Source: JAGPHI01 sp036661035
GTDB lineage: Bacteria; Bacillota; Clostridia; Oscillospirales; Ruminococcaceae
Length of the DNA: 20,832 bases
Reading direction: 5' to 3'
NCBI GenBank assembly: GCA_036661035.1
Contig: JAVWZM010000040.1
Coordinates: 1-20,832 of the forward strand
Shown here one piece after another: positions 7,084 through 15,533 of this stretch (within the stretch, counting starts at the first letter, position 1; the number at the start of each line of letters is the position of its first letter). Both the position numbers and the translations under genes were made by a program. The notes below the pieces were generated by a model that worked only from the letters and a program-made list of their open reading frames with translations, made no database searches and had not been told where the DNA came from.

Positions 7084-8295
7084 CTATTTAGGCTGCTGCA
7101 TTTCCTCTAGCACAAGCTCTGTGCTTACCACTTGGCCGCCACGCGCCACTTGCAGCTTTATCTTGTCGCCTACCTTGCATTTGTCCAAAACAGAGCTAAT
7201 GTCCTTCATGCTTTGCACTGCTGTATCGTTGACGCTTATAAACCTGTCGTTTACTTTAAGCCCTGCTTTATCTGCCGCGCCGCCGTCGTTTACCTTGGTG
7301 ACAAACACGCCAAGGCTGTCTTTGCCGCTTGCGATAGCTGTTTGAACATCTTCTACAGAAAGCACGCTAATGCCCATGGCAGGACGCCCCGAAACATAGC
7401 CCTTATCCATTAAATCTGTTGCCACGCCGATTGCCGTATTGATAGGTATGGCAAAGCCGATGCCCTCAGAGCCTGTGCCCGCGGATTTGGCGTTTACAAT
7501 GCCTACAAGCTCGCCTTTTCCGTTGAATAAGCCGCCGCCGGAATTGCCGGGGCTAACTGCCGCGTTGGTTTGCAGCAAATTCATGGTTTGGCCACCTACT
7601 ACTATATCGCGGTTAAGGGCGGAAATAATGCCGTTTGTTACGCTACCGCCCAAGGTGCCCATGGGGTTGCCGATTACTACTGTTTCTTCGCCCACTATTA
7701 AATTATCAGAATTGCCTATTGTTGCCGCCGGCAAGCCCTTTGCATCTACCTTTATCACGGCGATGTCTGTTTTGGAGTCGACGCCTATTACCTTTGCCTC
7801 GTAGCTGTTTTTATCTGAAAGAGTTACCTTAATATTTGTTGCACCATCTACCACGTGGTTATTTGTAATAATATATCCGTCCTCGGAAATAATCACTCCG
7901 CTGCCTGCGCCGCTTACAATGCGTTGGCCGAAAAAGCTATCGGTCTGCATGCCCTCGGTTACTACCTCCACCACGCTGGGGCCTGCCTTTGCCGCAATTT
8001 GCGACACGGACATGCCGCCCCCCGACACGTTTGCAGATAAGCCGCTGCCCTGTGCTGTGTTCGCCTCTGCGGTAGGCGGTGCCTGATACAGCACGGTGCT
8101 GTTTTTGCCGCCAAGTGACGCGCCAAGATATCCTCCGCCCACGCTTACCACGCCGCACGCGGTTACAAGCGCCACTGCCGCAAGCACATGCTTTGCGCCG
8201 CCCTTTTTCTTTTTCGGCTCTAATGTTGGCATTTGCTGCTGAGCGTACGGGTTATTGTAATTACCCGAATAATCAAATTCCCAATCGTTGTTCAT
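7084..8295 (-). CDS. htrA: HtrA/DegP-type membrane-anchored serine protease
   Basis: The 403-residue protein has a cytoplasmic basic N-terminus with a KKKK stretch (28-31), one membrane anchor (about 36-59), a low-complexity linker, a trypsin-like protease domain (about 97-290) and one PDZ domain (about 300-395). The catalytic triad is complete: H147 in TNNHVVD, D177 in KTDIAVI and S252 in SPGNSGGG. The last motif has GGG where GGP is usual. Family members degrade misfolded proteins outside the membrane and are induced by secretion or envelope stress, in Bacillus by the CssRS pair. The start at 8293-8295 has GGAGG ten bases upstream. It is transcribed from its own promoter, which carries phased TTCAC repeats. 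Confidence 0.95.
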   Translation of the reverse strand: MNNDWEFDYSGNYNNPYAQQQMPTLEPKKKKGGAKHVLAAVALVTACGVVSVGGGYLGASLGGKNSTVLYQAPPTAEANTAQGSGLSANVSGGGMSVSQIAAKAGPSVVEVVTEGMQTDSFFGQRIVSGAGSGVIISEDGYIITNNHVVDGATNIKVTLSDKNSYEAKVIGVDSKTDIAVIKVDAKGLPAATIGNSDNLIVGEETVVIGNPMGTLGGSVTNGIISALNRDIVVGGQTMNLLQTNAAVSPGNSGGGLFNGKGELVGIVNAKSAGTGSEGIGFAIPINTAIGVATDLMDKGYVSGRPAMGISVLSVEDVQTAIASGKDSLGVFVTKVNDGGAADKAGLKVNDRFISVNDTAVQSMKDISSVLDKCKVGDKIKLQVARGGQVVSTELVLEEMQQPK

Positions 8296-8395
8296 ATATT
8301 TATATCCTCCATAAATTATATCTTTAATGCCTCTGCGCCCGATTGTTTTCCGCTTTATATTATTTTATTCGCAGATGCATTTTATCTATGCATTT

Positions 8396-8449
8396 ATTAT
8401 ATCGCCAAGCTGTGAACAAGATTTCGTTTTAACGTGAAGAAACAGTGAA
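8396..8449 (-). promoter_or_regulatory. htrA promoter with phased TTCAC repeats
   Basis: The - strand has a perfect -10 TATAAT (8396-8401) but no recognisable -35 at the right distance (AAATCT at 8419-8424). In its place are three TTCAC direct repeats at 8412-8416, 8434-8438 and 8445-8449, spaced 22 and 11 bp, that is in helical register. A missing -35 overlapped by 11-bp-phased direct repeats is typical of promoters activated by OmpR/PhoB-family regulators. An inverted repeat TTTTAACG...CGTTAAAA also spans this region (about 8427-8460). Confidence 0.6.
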
Positions 8450-8469
8450 AATCGTTAAAAAACTGTGTT

Positions 8470-9318
8470 TTATCTCTTATTAAATTCCCCTCTGCGCTTT
8501 GTGGAGGTGACAAAAAGCTTTTTAAGCCCCTCCTCGTCGCTATTTGCAAGGCAATGCTTCAGCTCCTGCATTGCGCCGCAAAAGCTGTCTATCTCCTCAC
8601 ACAGTATATCCTTGTTCATTAAAAATAATTCGCTCCACATCACTTCGTTTATTCGGGCAATGCGCGTTAAATCCCTAAAGGAGTCGCCTGTATATTCGGC
8701 AAGGTGGGTATTGTCGCTTGCGTTCATAAGGCTTACGGCAATAGCGTGGGTAAGCTGGCTTACATAGCCTATCATTTTATCGTGCTGTTCAACCGAAAGC
8801 TCGCTTATGTGATGAACGCCAAGCAAATGCGCAAGGTTATAGGCAAAATCCAGCCCGCGTGCCGTGTTTTTCTCCGTGGGCGTAATGATAAAATTTGCCC
8901 CTTTAAAAATGCTGTCGTCGGCAAATTCCACTCCGCTTACCTCGCGCCCTGCCATGGGGTGGCAGGAGATAAACTCCGCATCTTCGCGCAAAAAGCTTTG
9001 TATCGGCTCTACAACATTGCTTTTCACGCCTGTAACGTCTGTGATAATTACACCGCTTTTAAAATATTTTTGATTATCCCTCACAAAATCTATAAAGGCA
9101 TGGGGATAAAGCGCGAAAACTACGGCGTCCGCTTCACTTAAAAGACGCTCGTAGTCCTCGGTTTTTCCGCATTTTATTATACCGCTTTGCTCGGCATATG
9201 TTATGCTTTCGCTATTTTTATCTATGGCTGTAACCTGTTTGCCTGCCTTGGTAAGTGCCATGGCATAGCTACCGCCCATAAGCCCAAGACCAACTATACA
9301 TATATTATTTTCACTCAT
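8470..9318 (-). CDS. tyrA: Prephenate dehydrogenase
   Basis: The product (282 residues) oxidises prephenate to 4-hydroxyphenylpyruvate, the committed step to tyrosine. The N-terminal Rossmann motif is VGLGLMGGS (9-17), with D33 at the end of the second strand favouring NAD over NADP. HPMAG (120-124) and H191 in QLTHAIA are conserved active-site features. There is no chorismate mutase or C-terminal ACT domain, so feedback by tyrosine would need another site. The start at 9316-9318 overlaps the aroA stop by 8 nt and has AAAGGTGG upstream; it is the last gene of the aro operon. No strong terminator follows, only a weak ACAGT/ACTGT hairpin, so some read-through toward htrA is possible. Confidence 0.93.
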   Translation of the reverse strand: MSENNICIVGLGLMGGSYAMALTKAGKQVTAIDKNSESITYAEQSGIIKCGKTEDYERLLSEADAVVFALYPHAFIDFVRDNQKYFKSGVIITDVTGVKSNVVEPIQSFLREDAEFISCHPMAGREVSGVEFADDSIFKGANFIITPTEKNTARGLDFAYNLAHLLGVHHISELSVEQHDKMIGYVSQLTHAIAVSLMNASDNTHLAEYTGDSFRDLTRIARINEVMWSELFLMNKDILCEEIDSFCGAMQELKHCLANSDEEGLKKLFVTSTKRRGEFNKR

Positions 9319-10576
9319 CGGGTATATCCACCTTTGCACCTAAACTCAGTAAATCGTCGTAAAAATCGGGATAGCTTTTCGCCACCGCCTCGGCTCCGCT
9401 TATTTCGGCAGCCACGCCGCTTGCCAGCACCGCCACGGCAAGCGCCATTGCAATGCGGTGGTCGTTGTGAGAAAAAAGGTCGTCTGCTCCGTGCAGCTTT
9501 GCACCGGTAATAGTAACTGTGCCCTCGCAGGACGACACCTCGCAGCCTAGCTTTGCCAGCTCCTGTTCCATTGCCGCAATGCGGTCGCTTTCTTTAATGC
9601 GCAGACGCTCGGCATTGTGTATCACTGTTTTGCCCTTGCACAGCGCACCGAGCGTCATTAATATAGGGCCTAAATCGGGGCAATCGGCAAGGTCTATCTC
9701 CGTAGCTTTTAATGTGGATTTATGAAAGAAATATCCGCCGTCAATTTCGTCGTATTTAGCACCGCAGCGTTTGAGTATGTCCATAATGGCTCTGTCGCCC
9801 TGTAAAGAATTGCAGCGCAGCCCCGTGACGGATATATCCCCTTTTACAGCACCAAGCACCGCAAAAAAGGCGCTTTGAGAAAAATCGCCCTCTACGGTAT
9901 ATTCGCAGGGGTAATATGGCTGATTTCCCAACACTTCAATAGTGTTTTCGTCTGTAAATTCCGCTTTGACATTAAAATCCCGCAAGGCGGCAAGAGTAAG
10001 CTTAACATAGCTTTTGCTTTCAAATGGCGGAATAATATTTATTACACTGTCGCCATGCATCAGTGGCATAGCAAACAAAAGCCCGCTTATAAACTGGCTG
10101 CTTACATTGCCCGGTATGGTGTAGCTGCCCGGCGCCAAAGCCCCCTGAAGGGTGATGCTGTTTTGAGTTTGGCGAAAGGTAAGCCCTTGGCTTTTAAAGA
10201 TATCCGCATAAATTTGCTGTGGCCGTTCAAACAAACGCTCTGCGCCCACAAAGGTAACCTGCTGCCCTGTAAGGGAGGCAAGAGGAATTAAAAACCTAAG
10301 TGTGCTGCCGCTTTCGCCGCATTGGATAGGGTGCATTATTGTGCCAAACCCGCCGCGCCCCTCTATTTCCGCTTTGCCTGTAGAGGGCGTAACCTTTGCG
10401 CCAAGCTGCCTTATACCGCCTATGGTTACAGCGATATCCTTGGAATAGGCAAGGTTATATATGCGGGTAAAGCCTCTTGCTAAACCTGCCGCCAATATAG
10501 CGCGATGCGCCATGCTTTTACTGGGCGGCACTTTTACTGTGCCGCTTAATACAGACGTCCCAAATATTGCTCGCAT
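9311..10576 (-). CDS. aroA: EPSP synthase (3-phosphoshikimate 1-carboxyvinyltransferase)
   Basis: The product (421 residues) joins PEP to shikimate-3-phosphate, step six of the pathway. K20, S21 and R25 in PPSKSMAHR bind phosphoshikimate. GESGSTLRF (87-95) replaces the enteric NAGTAMRP block, a variant commonly seen in Clostridia. SQFISGLLFA (160-169), the RIKESDR motif and the C-terminal DHRIAMA are all present, so the enzyme should be active. The start at 10574-10576 was chosen for GGAGG eight bases upstream (- strand, 10585-10589); the longer frame adds 19 basic residues that overlap aroF. Only 17 nt separate it from the aroF stop. Confidence 0.95.
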   Translation of the reverse strand: MRAIFGTSVLSGTVKVPPSKSMAHRAILAAGLARGFTRIYNLAYSKDIAVTIGGIRQLGAKVTPSTGKAEIEGRGGFGTIMHPIQCGESGSTLRFLIPLASLTGQQVTFVGAERLFERPQQIYADIFKSQGLTFRQTQNSITLQGALAPGSYTIPGNVSSQFISGLLFAMPLMHGDSVINIIPPFESKSYVKLTLAALRDFNVKAEFTDENTIEVLGNQPYYPCEYTVEGDFSQSAFFAVLGAVKGDISVTGLRCNSLQGDRAIMDILKRCGAKYDEIDGGYFFHKSTLKATEIDLADCPDLGPILMTLGALCKGKTVIHNAERLRIKESDRIAAMEQELAKLGCEVSSCEGTVTITGAKLHGADDLFSHNDHRIAMALAVAVLASGVAAEISGAEAVAKSYPDFYDDLLSLGAKVDIPDE

Positions 10577-10593
10577 ACGCCTTGCCTCCACAA

Positions 10594-11610
10594 TTACATT
10601 TCTCGCCCTACTACCTCGGCGATTTTTCGGCATTTATCTATTACGCTTTTAAACTTTTCGGGTTTAAGGCTTTGTGCGCCGTCGCTCCACGCAAGCTCGG
10701 GGCTTTGATGCACCTCTATTATAAGCCCGTCTGCCCCTGCCGCCACAGCCGCAAGTGCCATGCTTTCCACAAGACGCCAATCGCCTGTTGCGTGGCTTGG
10801 GTCAATAATGATAGGCAAATGGCTTTTCTGCTTTAAAATGGGAATTACAGATAAATCCAAGGTGTTTCGGGTATACTTTTCAAAGGTGCGTATGCCGCGC
10901 TCGCAGAAAATAACGTTTTCGTTGCCGCCCGCCATAATGTATTCCGCGCTCATTATCCATTCTTCAATGGTGTTTGCAAGGCCGCGTTTTAGTAAAATGG
11001 GCTTGCTCATTTTGCCTGCCGCTTTTAAAAGATTAAAGTTTTGCATATTGCGCGCGCCGATTTGCACAAGGTCTACATATTCTTCAAACTCGTCTACCTT
11101 GGTTTCGCTCATAAGCTCGCTTACAATAGGCAAACCTGTTACCTCTCGCGCCCTTACCATGTCCATTATACCCTGCGTTTCAAGGCCTTGGAAAGCATAT
11201 GGCGAGGTGCGCGGCTTATATGCGCCGCCGCGCAACATGGAGCCGCCTGCCGCCTTTACCTGCTTTGCAATATCTACTGTGGCGTCTTCGCCCTCTATGC
11301 TGCACGGGCCGCCTATAACCACAACCTTTTCCTTGCCACCCACCTTTACACCGGATACATCAACTATGGTATCCGCCTCGTGGAACAGGCGGTTTGCCTT
11401 TTTATAAGGTGCCGCTACTCTGGTAACGTCCTCTACAAATGGGTTTGCGCGCACGCGTTTTTCGTCCACCTTTGTGGTGTCGCCCACAAGGCCAAACACG
11501 TTGTAATCCGTGCCGCGTATCAAAGTAACCGAAAGCCCCATGTCTTCAAATTCGGTTATTATTTTTTGTATTTCCTCGGGCGGCGTACCGCGCTTTGTGC
11601 TGATAATCAT
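10594..11610 (-). CDS. aroF: DAHP synthase, type I-beta with N-terminal regulatory domain
   Basis: The product (338 residues) condenses PEP and erythrose-4-phosphate, the entry step of the pathway. A small ferredoxin-like domain (about 1-65) precedes the barrel, as in the Thermotoga-type enzyme where it mediates feedback by tyrosine or phenylalanine. In the barrel, GGPCS (100-104, metal-binding C103) and KPRTSPYAFQG (132-142) are conserved, as are IIIDPSHATG and IEVHQSPELAWSDGAQSL. The ATG at 11608-11610 has AGAGGA upstream. A 123-nt gap before it, with a possible promoter, suggests this entry enzyme, aroA and tyrA may have some separate transcription. Confidence 0.95.
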   Translation of the reverse strand: MIISTKRGTPPEEIQKIITEFEDMGLSVTLIRGTDYNVFGLVGDTTKVDEKRVRANPFVEDVTRVAAPYKKANRLFHEADTIVDVSGVKVGGKEKVVVIGGPCSIEGEDATVDIAKQVKAAGGSMLRGGAYKPRTSPYAFQGLETQGIMDMVRAREVTGLPIVSELMSETKVDEFEEYVDLVQIGARNMQNFNLLKAAGKMSKPILLKRGLANTIEEWIMSAEYIMAGGNENVIFCERGIRTFEKYTRNTLDLSVIPILKQKSHLPIIIDPSHATGDWRLVESMALAAVAAGADGLIIEVHQSPELAWSDGAQSLKPEKFKSVIDKCRKIAEVVGREM

Positions 11611-11679
11611 TATATTTCCTCTTTACTTTGTTGAATTATTTTAAAGCTTGTATGGCGGCTTACCCTCACATGTAAAGCT

Positions 11680-11708
11680 TTTATATAGCGTACAAATTGC
11701 AATGTACA
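11680..11708 (-). promoter_or_regulatory. Possible internal promoter before aroF
   Basis: On the - strand, TGTACA (11703-11708) and TATAAA (11680-11685) are 17 bp apart. Downstream, AAAGCTT and AAGCTTT form an inverted repeat across the leader. The -35 is poor, so this is a tentative call. It is the only sizeable gap in the operon. Confidence 0.3.
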
Positions 11709-11733
11709 TTCTGCGCAATCCATAAATCTTCGT

Positions 11734-12168
11734 TTATTTTGCAGCGTATTCCGCCAATGCTTTTATTGCGTTTACATAGCCCTCTATGCCTTGCCCTATA
11801 AAATGGCAGCAGCAAGCCTCGCCTGCATAGCTTATCTGCCTGTATGCCTCGCGCTTTGTCACGTCGGATATATGTACCTCTGCGCAGGGCAGTGCCACCG
11901 CTTTAAGGGCGTCTAATATGGCGATACTTGTGTGGGTGTACGCCGCAGGGTTTATCACAATAGCGTCATATACGCCAAGGGCGCTTTGTATTGCGTCTAC
12001 AATATCCCCCTCGTGGTTCGACTGGAAAAACGCCGCCTCGTGGCCTTGCTCCATTGCCTTTTCTTTTACATATTCGCAAAGGCCACCATATGTGATTTTG
12101 CCATAAATAGCCGGTTCGCGCACGCCGAGCATGTTAAGATTAGGCCCGTTAATTATGTAAAATTTCAT
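11734..12168 (-). CDS. aroQ: 3-dehydroquinate dehydratase, type II
   Basis: The product (144 residues) is the usual length for the small dodecameric type II enzyme that dehydrates 3-dehydroquinate. INGPNLNMLGVREPAIYG (6-23) holds R17 and the catalytic Y22; NPAAYTHTSIA (73-83) holds N73 and H79; EVHISDV (97-103) and the following KREAYR complete the active site. The start at 12166-12168 is preceded by GAGGAG and gives a 20-nt overlap with the end of aroE-aroK, which fits translational coupling. A longer frame would add seven residues without a better site. Confidence 0.95.
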   Translation of the reverse strand: MKFYIINGPNLNMLGVREPAIYGKITYGGLCEYVKEKAMEQGHEAAFFQSNHEGDIVDAIQSALGVYDAIVINPAAYTHTSIAILDALKAVALPCAEVHISDVTKREAYRQISYAGEACCCHFIGQGIEGYVNAIKALAEYAAK

Positions 12169-13396
12169 AATAAATCTCCTCAATGGCAAGCGCCGTATCG
12201 TCTATGTTTACGTTGTCCGTTTCGCCATCTGCCGCCGCTTTATATAAAGGCTCTCGCTCTTTTTGCATTTGCAAAAGTGCAGCTTCGTTTGTGGATAATG
12301 GCCGCGCGCCGCCTATTGCCAAAGCCGTTATGTCGCGCTTAATGTATACAATCACGCCGTTTTGCCTAAGAGCGCGTACATTTTCGCCGCGTTTCACAGC
12401 GCCGCCCCCTGTGGCTATCACCATGCCGTTTTGCATTGCCGCCTTTTTAACGGCCCGTGTTTCTGCATCGCGAAAATATTCTTCGCCCTTTTCGGCAAAT
12501 ATTCGGCTTATGGGCATGCTTTCTGCCTTTTCCACCTCAGCGTCTAAATCCACAAATTTCTTTCCCAGTGTTTTCGCAAGCATTTTGCCAAGAGAGCTTT
12601 TGCCGCAGGAGGGCATGCCGATTAACACAAGGTTCGCTCGTTCGCGGCGCAGCGCAAGCTCTATTTTGTTTATCTCTGCATTGTCTATAGTATTCCCCGT
12701 AAAATATTCAGACGCAAATTTCGCCTGCGCCACCAGCATTAAAAGCCCGTTTACGGCTTTAATGCCCCTTGCGCGTGCGTCTGCCACCAGTGCGGTGGTC
12801 AGCGGATTATACACCACGTCCACCACGCCGCACAAATGCGGGAAATTGTCAAGAGAAATAGGGCTTGCGTCGCAATTGGGGTACATGCCAACGGGGCTTG
12901 TATTTATGATAATTTCTGTATCTGCCATGGCGAGTGCCTCGGCATAATCAATAGCAATGTCGCTTTTATGGCGGCTTACAGCGGTAATGCGCCCTGCGCC
13001 CATTGCCCTTGCCACTGCCTCGGCGGTTTTTTGTGTACCGCCTGTGCCAAGTATCATTACATGCTTATCCGCTATATCCACGCCAAGGCTGCACATTAAA
13101 TAATAAAGCCCCTTAAAGTCTGTATTATAGCCGTAAAGCTTGCCGTTTTTATTTACAATGGTATTTACAGCACCGATTTCTGCCGCCTGCGGCTCTATAT
13201 AGTCGCAATATGTCAGCACCTTTTCTTTATAAGGTATAGTAACATTTATCGCTTTAAAATCTTTTTTCGCCATAAACGCGTCAAATTCCGCCACCGTGGG
13301 CAAGGGGCAAAGAATATAACTATATTCGGCAAGCATCTCGTGTATGGGCTTTGAAAAGCTATGCCCCAGCACGCCGCCAATCAGTCCGTATTCCAT
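12149..13396 (-). CDS. aroE-aroK: Shikimate dehydrogenase / shikimate kinase fusion
   Basis: This single 415-residue protein carries two consecutive pathway steps. Residues 1-~250 are shikimate dehydrogenase: GVLGHSFSKP (8-17), catalytic K57 in TIPYKEK and D93 in NTDF, then the dinucleotide motif LGTGGTQKTA (116-125). Residues ~253-415 are shikimate kinase: Walker A GMPSCGKSS (260-268), DLD (283-285), the substrate arginine in EEYFRD (305-310), ATGGGAV (328-334) and lid RPLS (365-368). Both halves look complete, with a very short linker. The start at 13394-13396 has GGGGGAG upstream and overlaps the aroC stop by 16 nt; 35 extra residues in the longer frame are rejected. Order in the protein matches the order of reactions, so substrate handover is possible but unproven. 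Confidence 0.95.
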   Translation of the reverse strand: MEYGLIGGVLGHSFSKPIHEMLAEYSYILCPLPTVAEFDAFMAKKDFKAINVTIPYKEKVLTYCDYIEPQAAEIGAVNTIVNKNGKLYGYNTDFKGLYYLMCSLGVDIADKHVMILGTGGTQKTAEAVARAMGAGRITAVSRHKSDIAIDYAEALAMADTEIIINTSPVGMYPNCDASPISLDNFPHLCGVVDVVYNPLTTALVADARARGIKAVNGLLMLVAQAKFASEYFTGNTIDNAEINKIELALRRERANLVLIGMPSCGKSSLGKMLAKTLGKKFVDLDAEVEKAESMPISRIFAEKGEEYFRDAETRAVKKAAMQNGMVIATGGGAVKRGENVRALRQNGVIVYIKRDITALAIGGARPLSTNEAALLQMQKEREPLYKAAADGETDNVNIDDTALAIEEIYYEILHN

Positions 13397-14502
13397 TTTT
13401 GCTCCCCCTGCCATGCCTTTGAAAAGCACACGGAATATAAATCTGCCAAGCCAAATGCGCACATAGCGTCCTGCACGGCGCGCGCTCGGTGCAAAATGCA
13501 CGGATCGTGCCTGCCGTTAATAGTAATTTTCGCATTTTTCATGTTGGCAAAATCCACGGTATCCTGCTCTTTATAGATGCTTGGTGTGGGCTTTATCACC
13601 GTGCGCAAAATTATGGGCATACCGTTTGCAATGCCGCCGTTTATGCCGCCGTTATTGTTGGTTTTTGTGGCTATTTTGCCGTTTTCTATGCAAAACGCGT
13701 CATTCGCCTTGCTGCCTTGCATATCCGCAAAGGCAAAGCCTGCGCCAAACTCCACGCCCTTTACAGCCGGAATACTGAATAAAAGCGCGGATAATTCGCT
13801 TTCCACGCTGCCAAAAAACGGCTCGCCTATTCCTGCCTGCACGCCTGTAATCACGGTTTCCAATATGCCGCCAACGCTGTCGCCATCTTGCGCCGCCTTT
13901 TTAATGGCGTTTTGCATTTCTTCTTTTTTCTCGCTATTCAATACGGCAAAATCCGCACTATTCAGCGCCGCTATTTGCCCTTGCAAAATGCTTGCGTCGG
14001 CAGAAAAAGCATCGTCCTTTATGCCTGCACACTGTGCAATATGGGTGGCTATGGAAACGCCTTTTTTGGATAAAAGCTGCGTAAATATGCTGCCTGCCGC
14101 CACAATCGGTGCAGTGAGCCTGCCGCTAAAATGCCCGCCGCCACGCGCGTCTGCAAAGCCGCCATATTTTACCTCGGCTGTATAATCCGCATGTCCGGGG
14201 CGCAAAAGCTTTTCCGTTTTAGCGTAATCTTCGCTTTTGGTGTTGTTGTTATCTATCATCAGGCATAGCGCAGTGCCTGTAGTATGCCCATTATATACTC
14301 CCGACAAAAACCGCACTTCGTCTTTCTCGTGCCGCTGTGTGGATATTGCGCCTTTTGCGCGGCGTTTCTCCATTTGGGCGCGCATAAATTCGCTGTCTAT
14401 TTCAACACCTGCCGCCAGCCCGTCTATCACCGCGCCCACGCCCATGCCATGGCTTTCGCCGAAAATTGTCACTTTAATTGCGCTGCCAAAGCTATCACTC
14501 AT
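13381..14502 (-). CDS. aroC: Chorismate synthase
   Basis: The product (373 residues) removes phosphate from EPSP to give chorismate, using reduced flavin as cofactor. GESHG (15-19) near the N-terminus, the KRRAKG block, LRPGHADY and ARGGGHFSGRLTAP are characteristic signatures, and the C-terminal NGRHDPCI is also conserved. Length is normal. The ATG at 14500-14502 overlaps the aroB stop as ATGA, so the two are translationally coupled. No flavin reductase domain is fused. Confidence 0.96.
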   Translation of the reverse strand: MSDSFGSAIKVTIFGESHGMGVGAVIDGLAAGVEIDSEFMRAQMEKRRAKGAISTQRHEKDEVRFLSGVYNGHTTGTALCLMIDNNNTKSEDYAKTEKLLRPGHADYTAEVKYGGFADARGGGHFSGRLTAPIVAAGSIFTQLLSKKGVSIATHIAQCAGIKDDAFSADASILQGQIAALNSADFAVLNSEKKEEMQNAIKKAAQDGDSVGGILETVITGVQAGIGEPFFGSVESELSALLFSIPAVKGVEFGAGFAFADMQGSKANDAFCIENGKIATKTNNNGGINGGIANGMPIILRTVIKPTPSIYKEQDTVDFANMKNAKITINGRHDPCILHRARAVQDAMCAFGLADLYSVCFSKAWQGEQKWNTD

Positions 14503-15533
14503 CTTACGCCCTCCTTGATAATGCCGCGCAAATCCTCTATTGGCACCTTATTTATACGCGCATCGCAAACGTCGTAAAGCTGCACTATTTTAATATCTGC
14601 GCCATCTGCCTTTTTATCGTGAGTTAAATAAGAATATATTTCGTCGCCATTATAGCTTATGCGCGAGGGTAAGCCCACGCGTTTAAGCACATTGCGAAGG
14701 CGCACACGCAGGTCAGGCGTTTTCGTCATTGGCAGCATGCCAAGCGCAACACATTCGCCATGATACAGCCCCGACAGCCCGTTTGCGCTTTCGATAGCGT
14801 GGCCTATTGTATGCCCAAAATTCAGCATGGCGCGAAGCCCCTGCTCTCGCTCGTCTACCTCCACGATATTCTTTTTCACCATTAGGCTGCGCCGCAGTAT
14901 TTCCTCTAGGTTTTCATCTATATCCTCATATTCAAATATGCGAAACAGCTCTTCATCGGCAATAAGCCCTGCTTTTACGGCCTCGGCAAGTCCGTTTATA
15001 AAATGGCGGCGCGGCAGGCTTTTAAGGGTGTCGGGATCTATCACCACAAGCTCGGGCTGATAAAACGCACCTACTATGTTTTTGGTTCCCTCAAGGTTTA
15101 TGGCGGTTTTGCCGCCTATGGAGGAATCTATTTGAGAAAGCGTAGTGGTTGGCACATTAAAGAACGATATACCGCGCATATAAGATGCCGCGGCAAAGCC
15201 CGCCAAATCCCCTATCACGCCGCCGCCAAGGGCAAGCACAGCATCGGAGCGTGTAAACCCATGGTCTAAAAGCGCCTTGCAAATACATTCCAGTCCTGCA
15301 AAGCTTTTGGTTTCTTCCCCTGCTGCCAAGCGCAGCACGTAGCCGTCTTTACATTGCTTTTTCACTGTTTTGGCATATGCCTCAGGCACATTTACGTCTG
15401 TAACTATCAGCACCTTACGGTTTAAATTGCCAAGGCTGCCCACGTGGGAAAGCGCGCCACGCTTTATGATAATATCGTAGCTTTGCACCCCTAGGCGCAT
15501 TGTTAATTTCATGGAAACATTCCCTGTATTCAT
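14499..15533 (-). CDS. aroB: 3-dehydroquinate synthase
   Basis: The product (344 residues) cyclises DAHP to 3-dehydroquinate using NAD and zinc. The nucleotide motif GGGVIGDLAGF (103-113) is followed by the block PTTTLSQIDSSIGGKTAIN (128-146). Zinc ligands are E184 in GLAEAVKAG, H241 in NFGHTIGHA and H258 in YHGE. The start at 15531-15533 overlaps the pheA stop as ATGA with GGGGG ten bases upstream; an alternative ATG at residue 8 (15510-15512) has AGGG upstream and cannot be excluded. Confidence 0.96.
   Translation of the reverse strand: MNTGNVSMKLTMRLGVQSYDIIIKRGALSHVGSLGNLNRKVLIVTDVNVPEAYAKTVKKQCKDGYVLRLAAGEETKSFAGLECICKALLDHGFTRSDAVLALGGGVIGDLAGFAAASYMRGISFFNVPTTTLSQIDSSIGGKTAINLEGTKNIVGAFYQPELVVIDPDTLKSLPRRHFINGLAEAVKAGLIADEELFRIFEYEDIDENLEEILRRSLMVKKNIVEVDEREQGLRAMLNFGHTIGHAIESANGLSGLYHGECVALGMLPMTKTPDLRVRLRNVLKRVGLPSRISYNGDEIYSYLTHDKKADGADIKIVQLYDVCDARINKVPIEDLRGIIKEGVR

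Noticed and set aside
8418..8469. Strong terminator at the end of the aro operon
   Set aside because: Only a 5-bp ACAGT/ACTGT stem with a long loop and no proper T-run is present, and the same bases make up the htrA control region.
12183..12947. 254-residue frame on the + strand opposite aroE-aroK
   Set aside because: It is a shadow of a well-supported gene, serine- and alanine-rich, with no ribosome site or motif.
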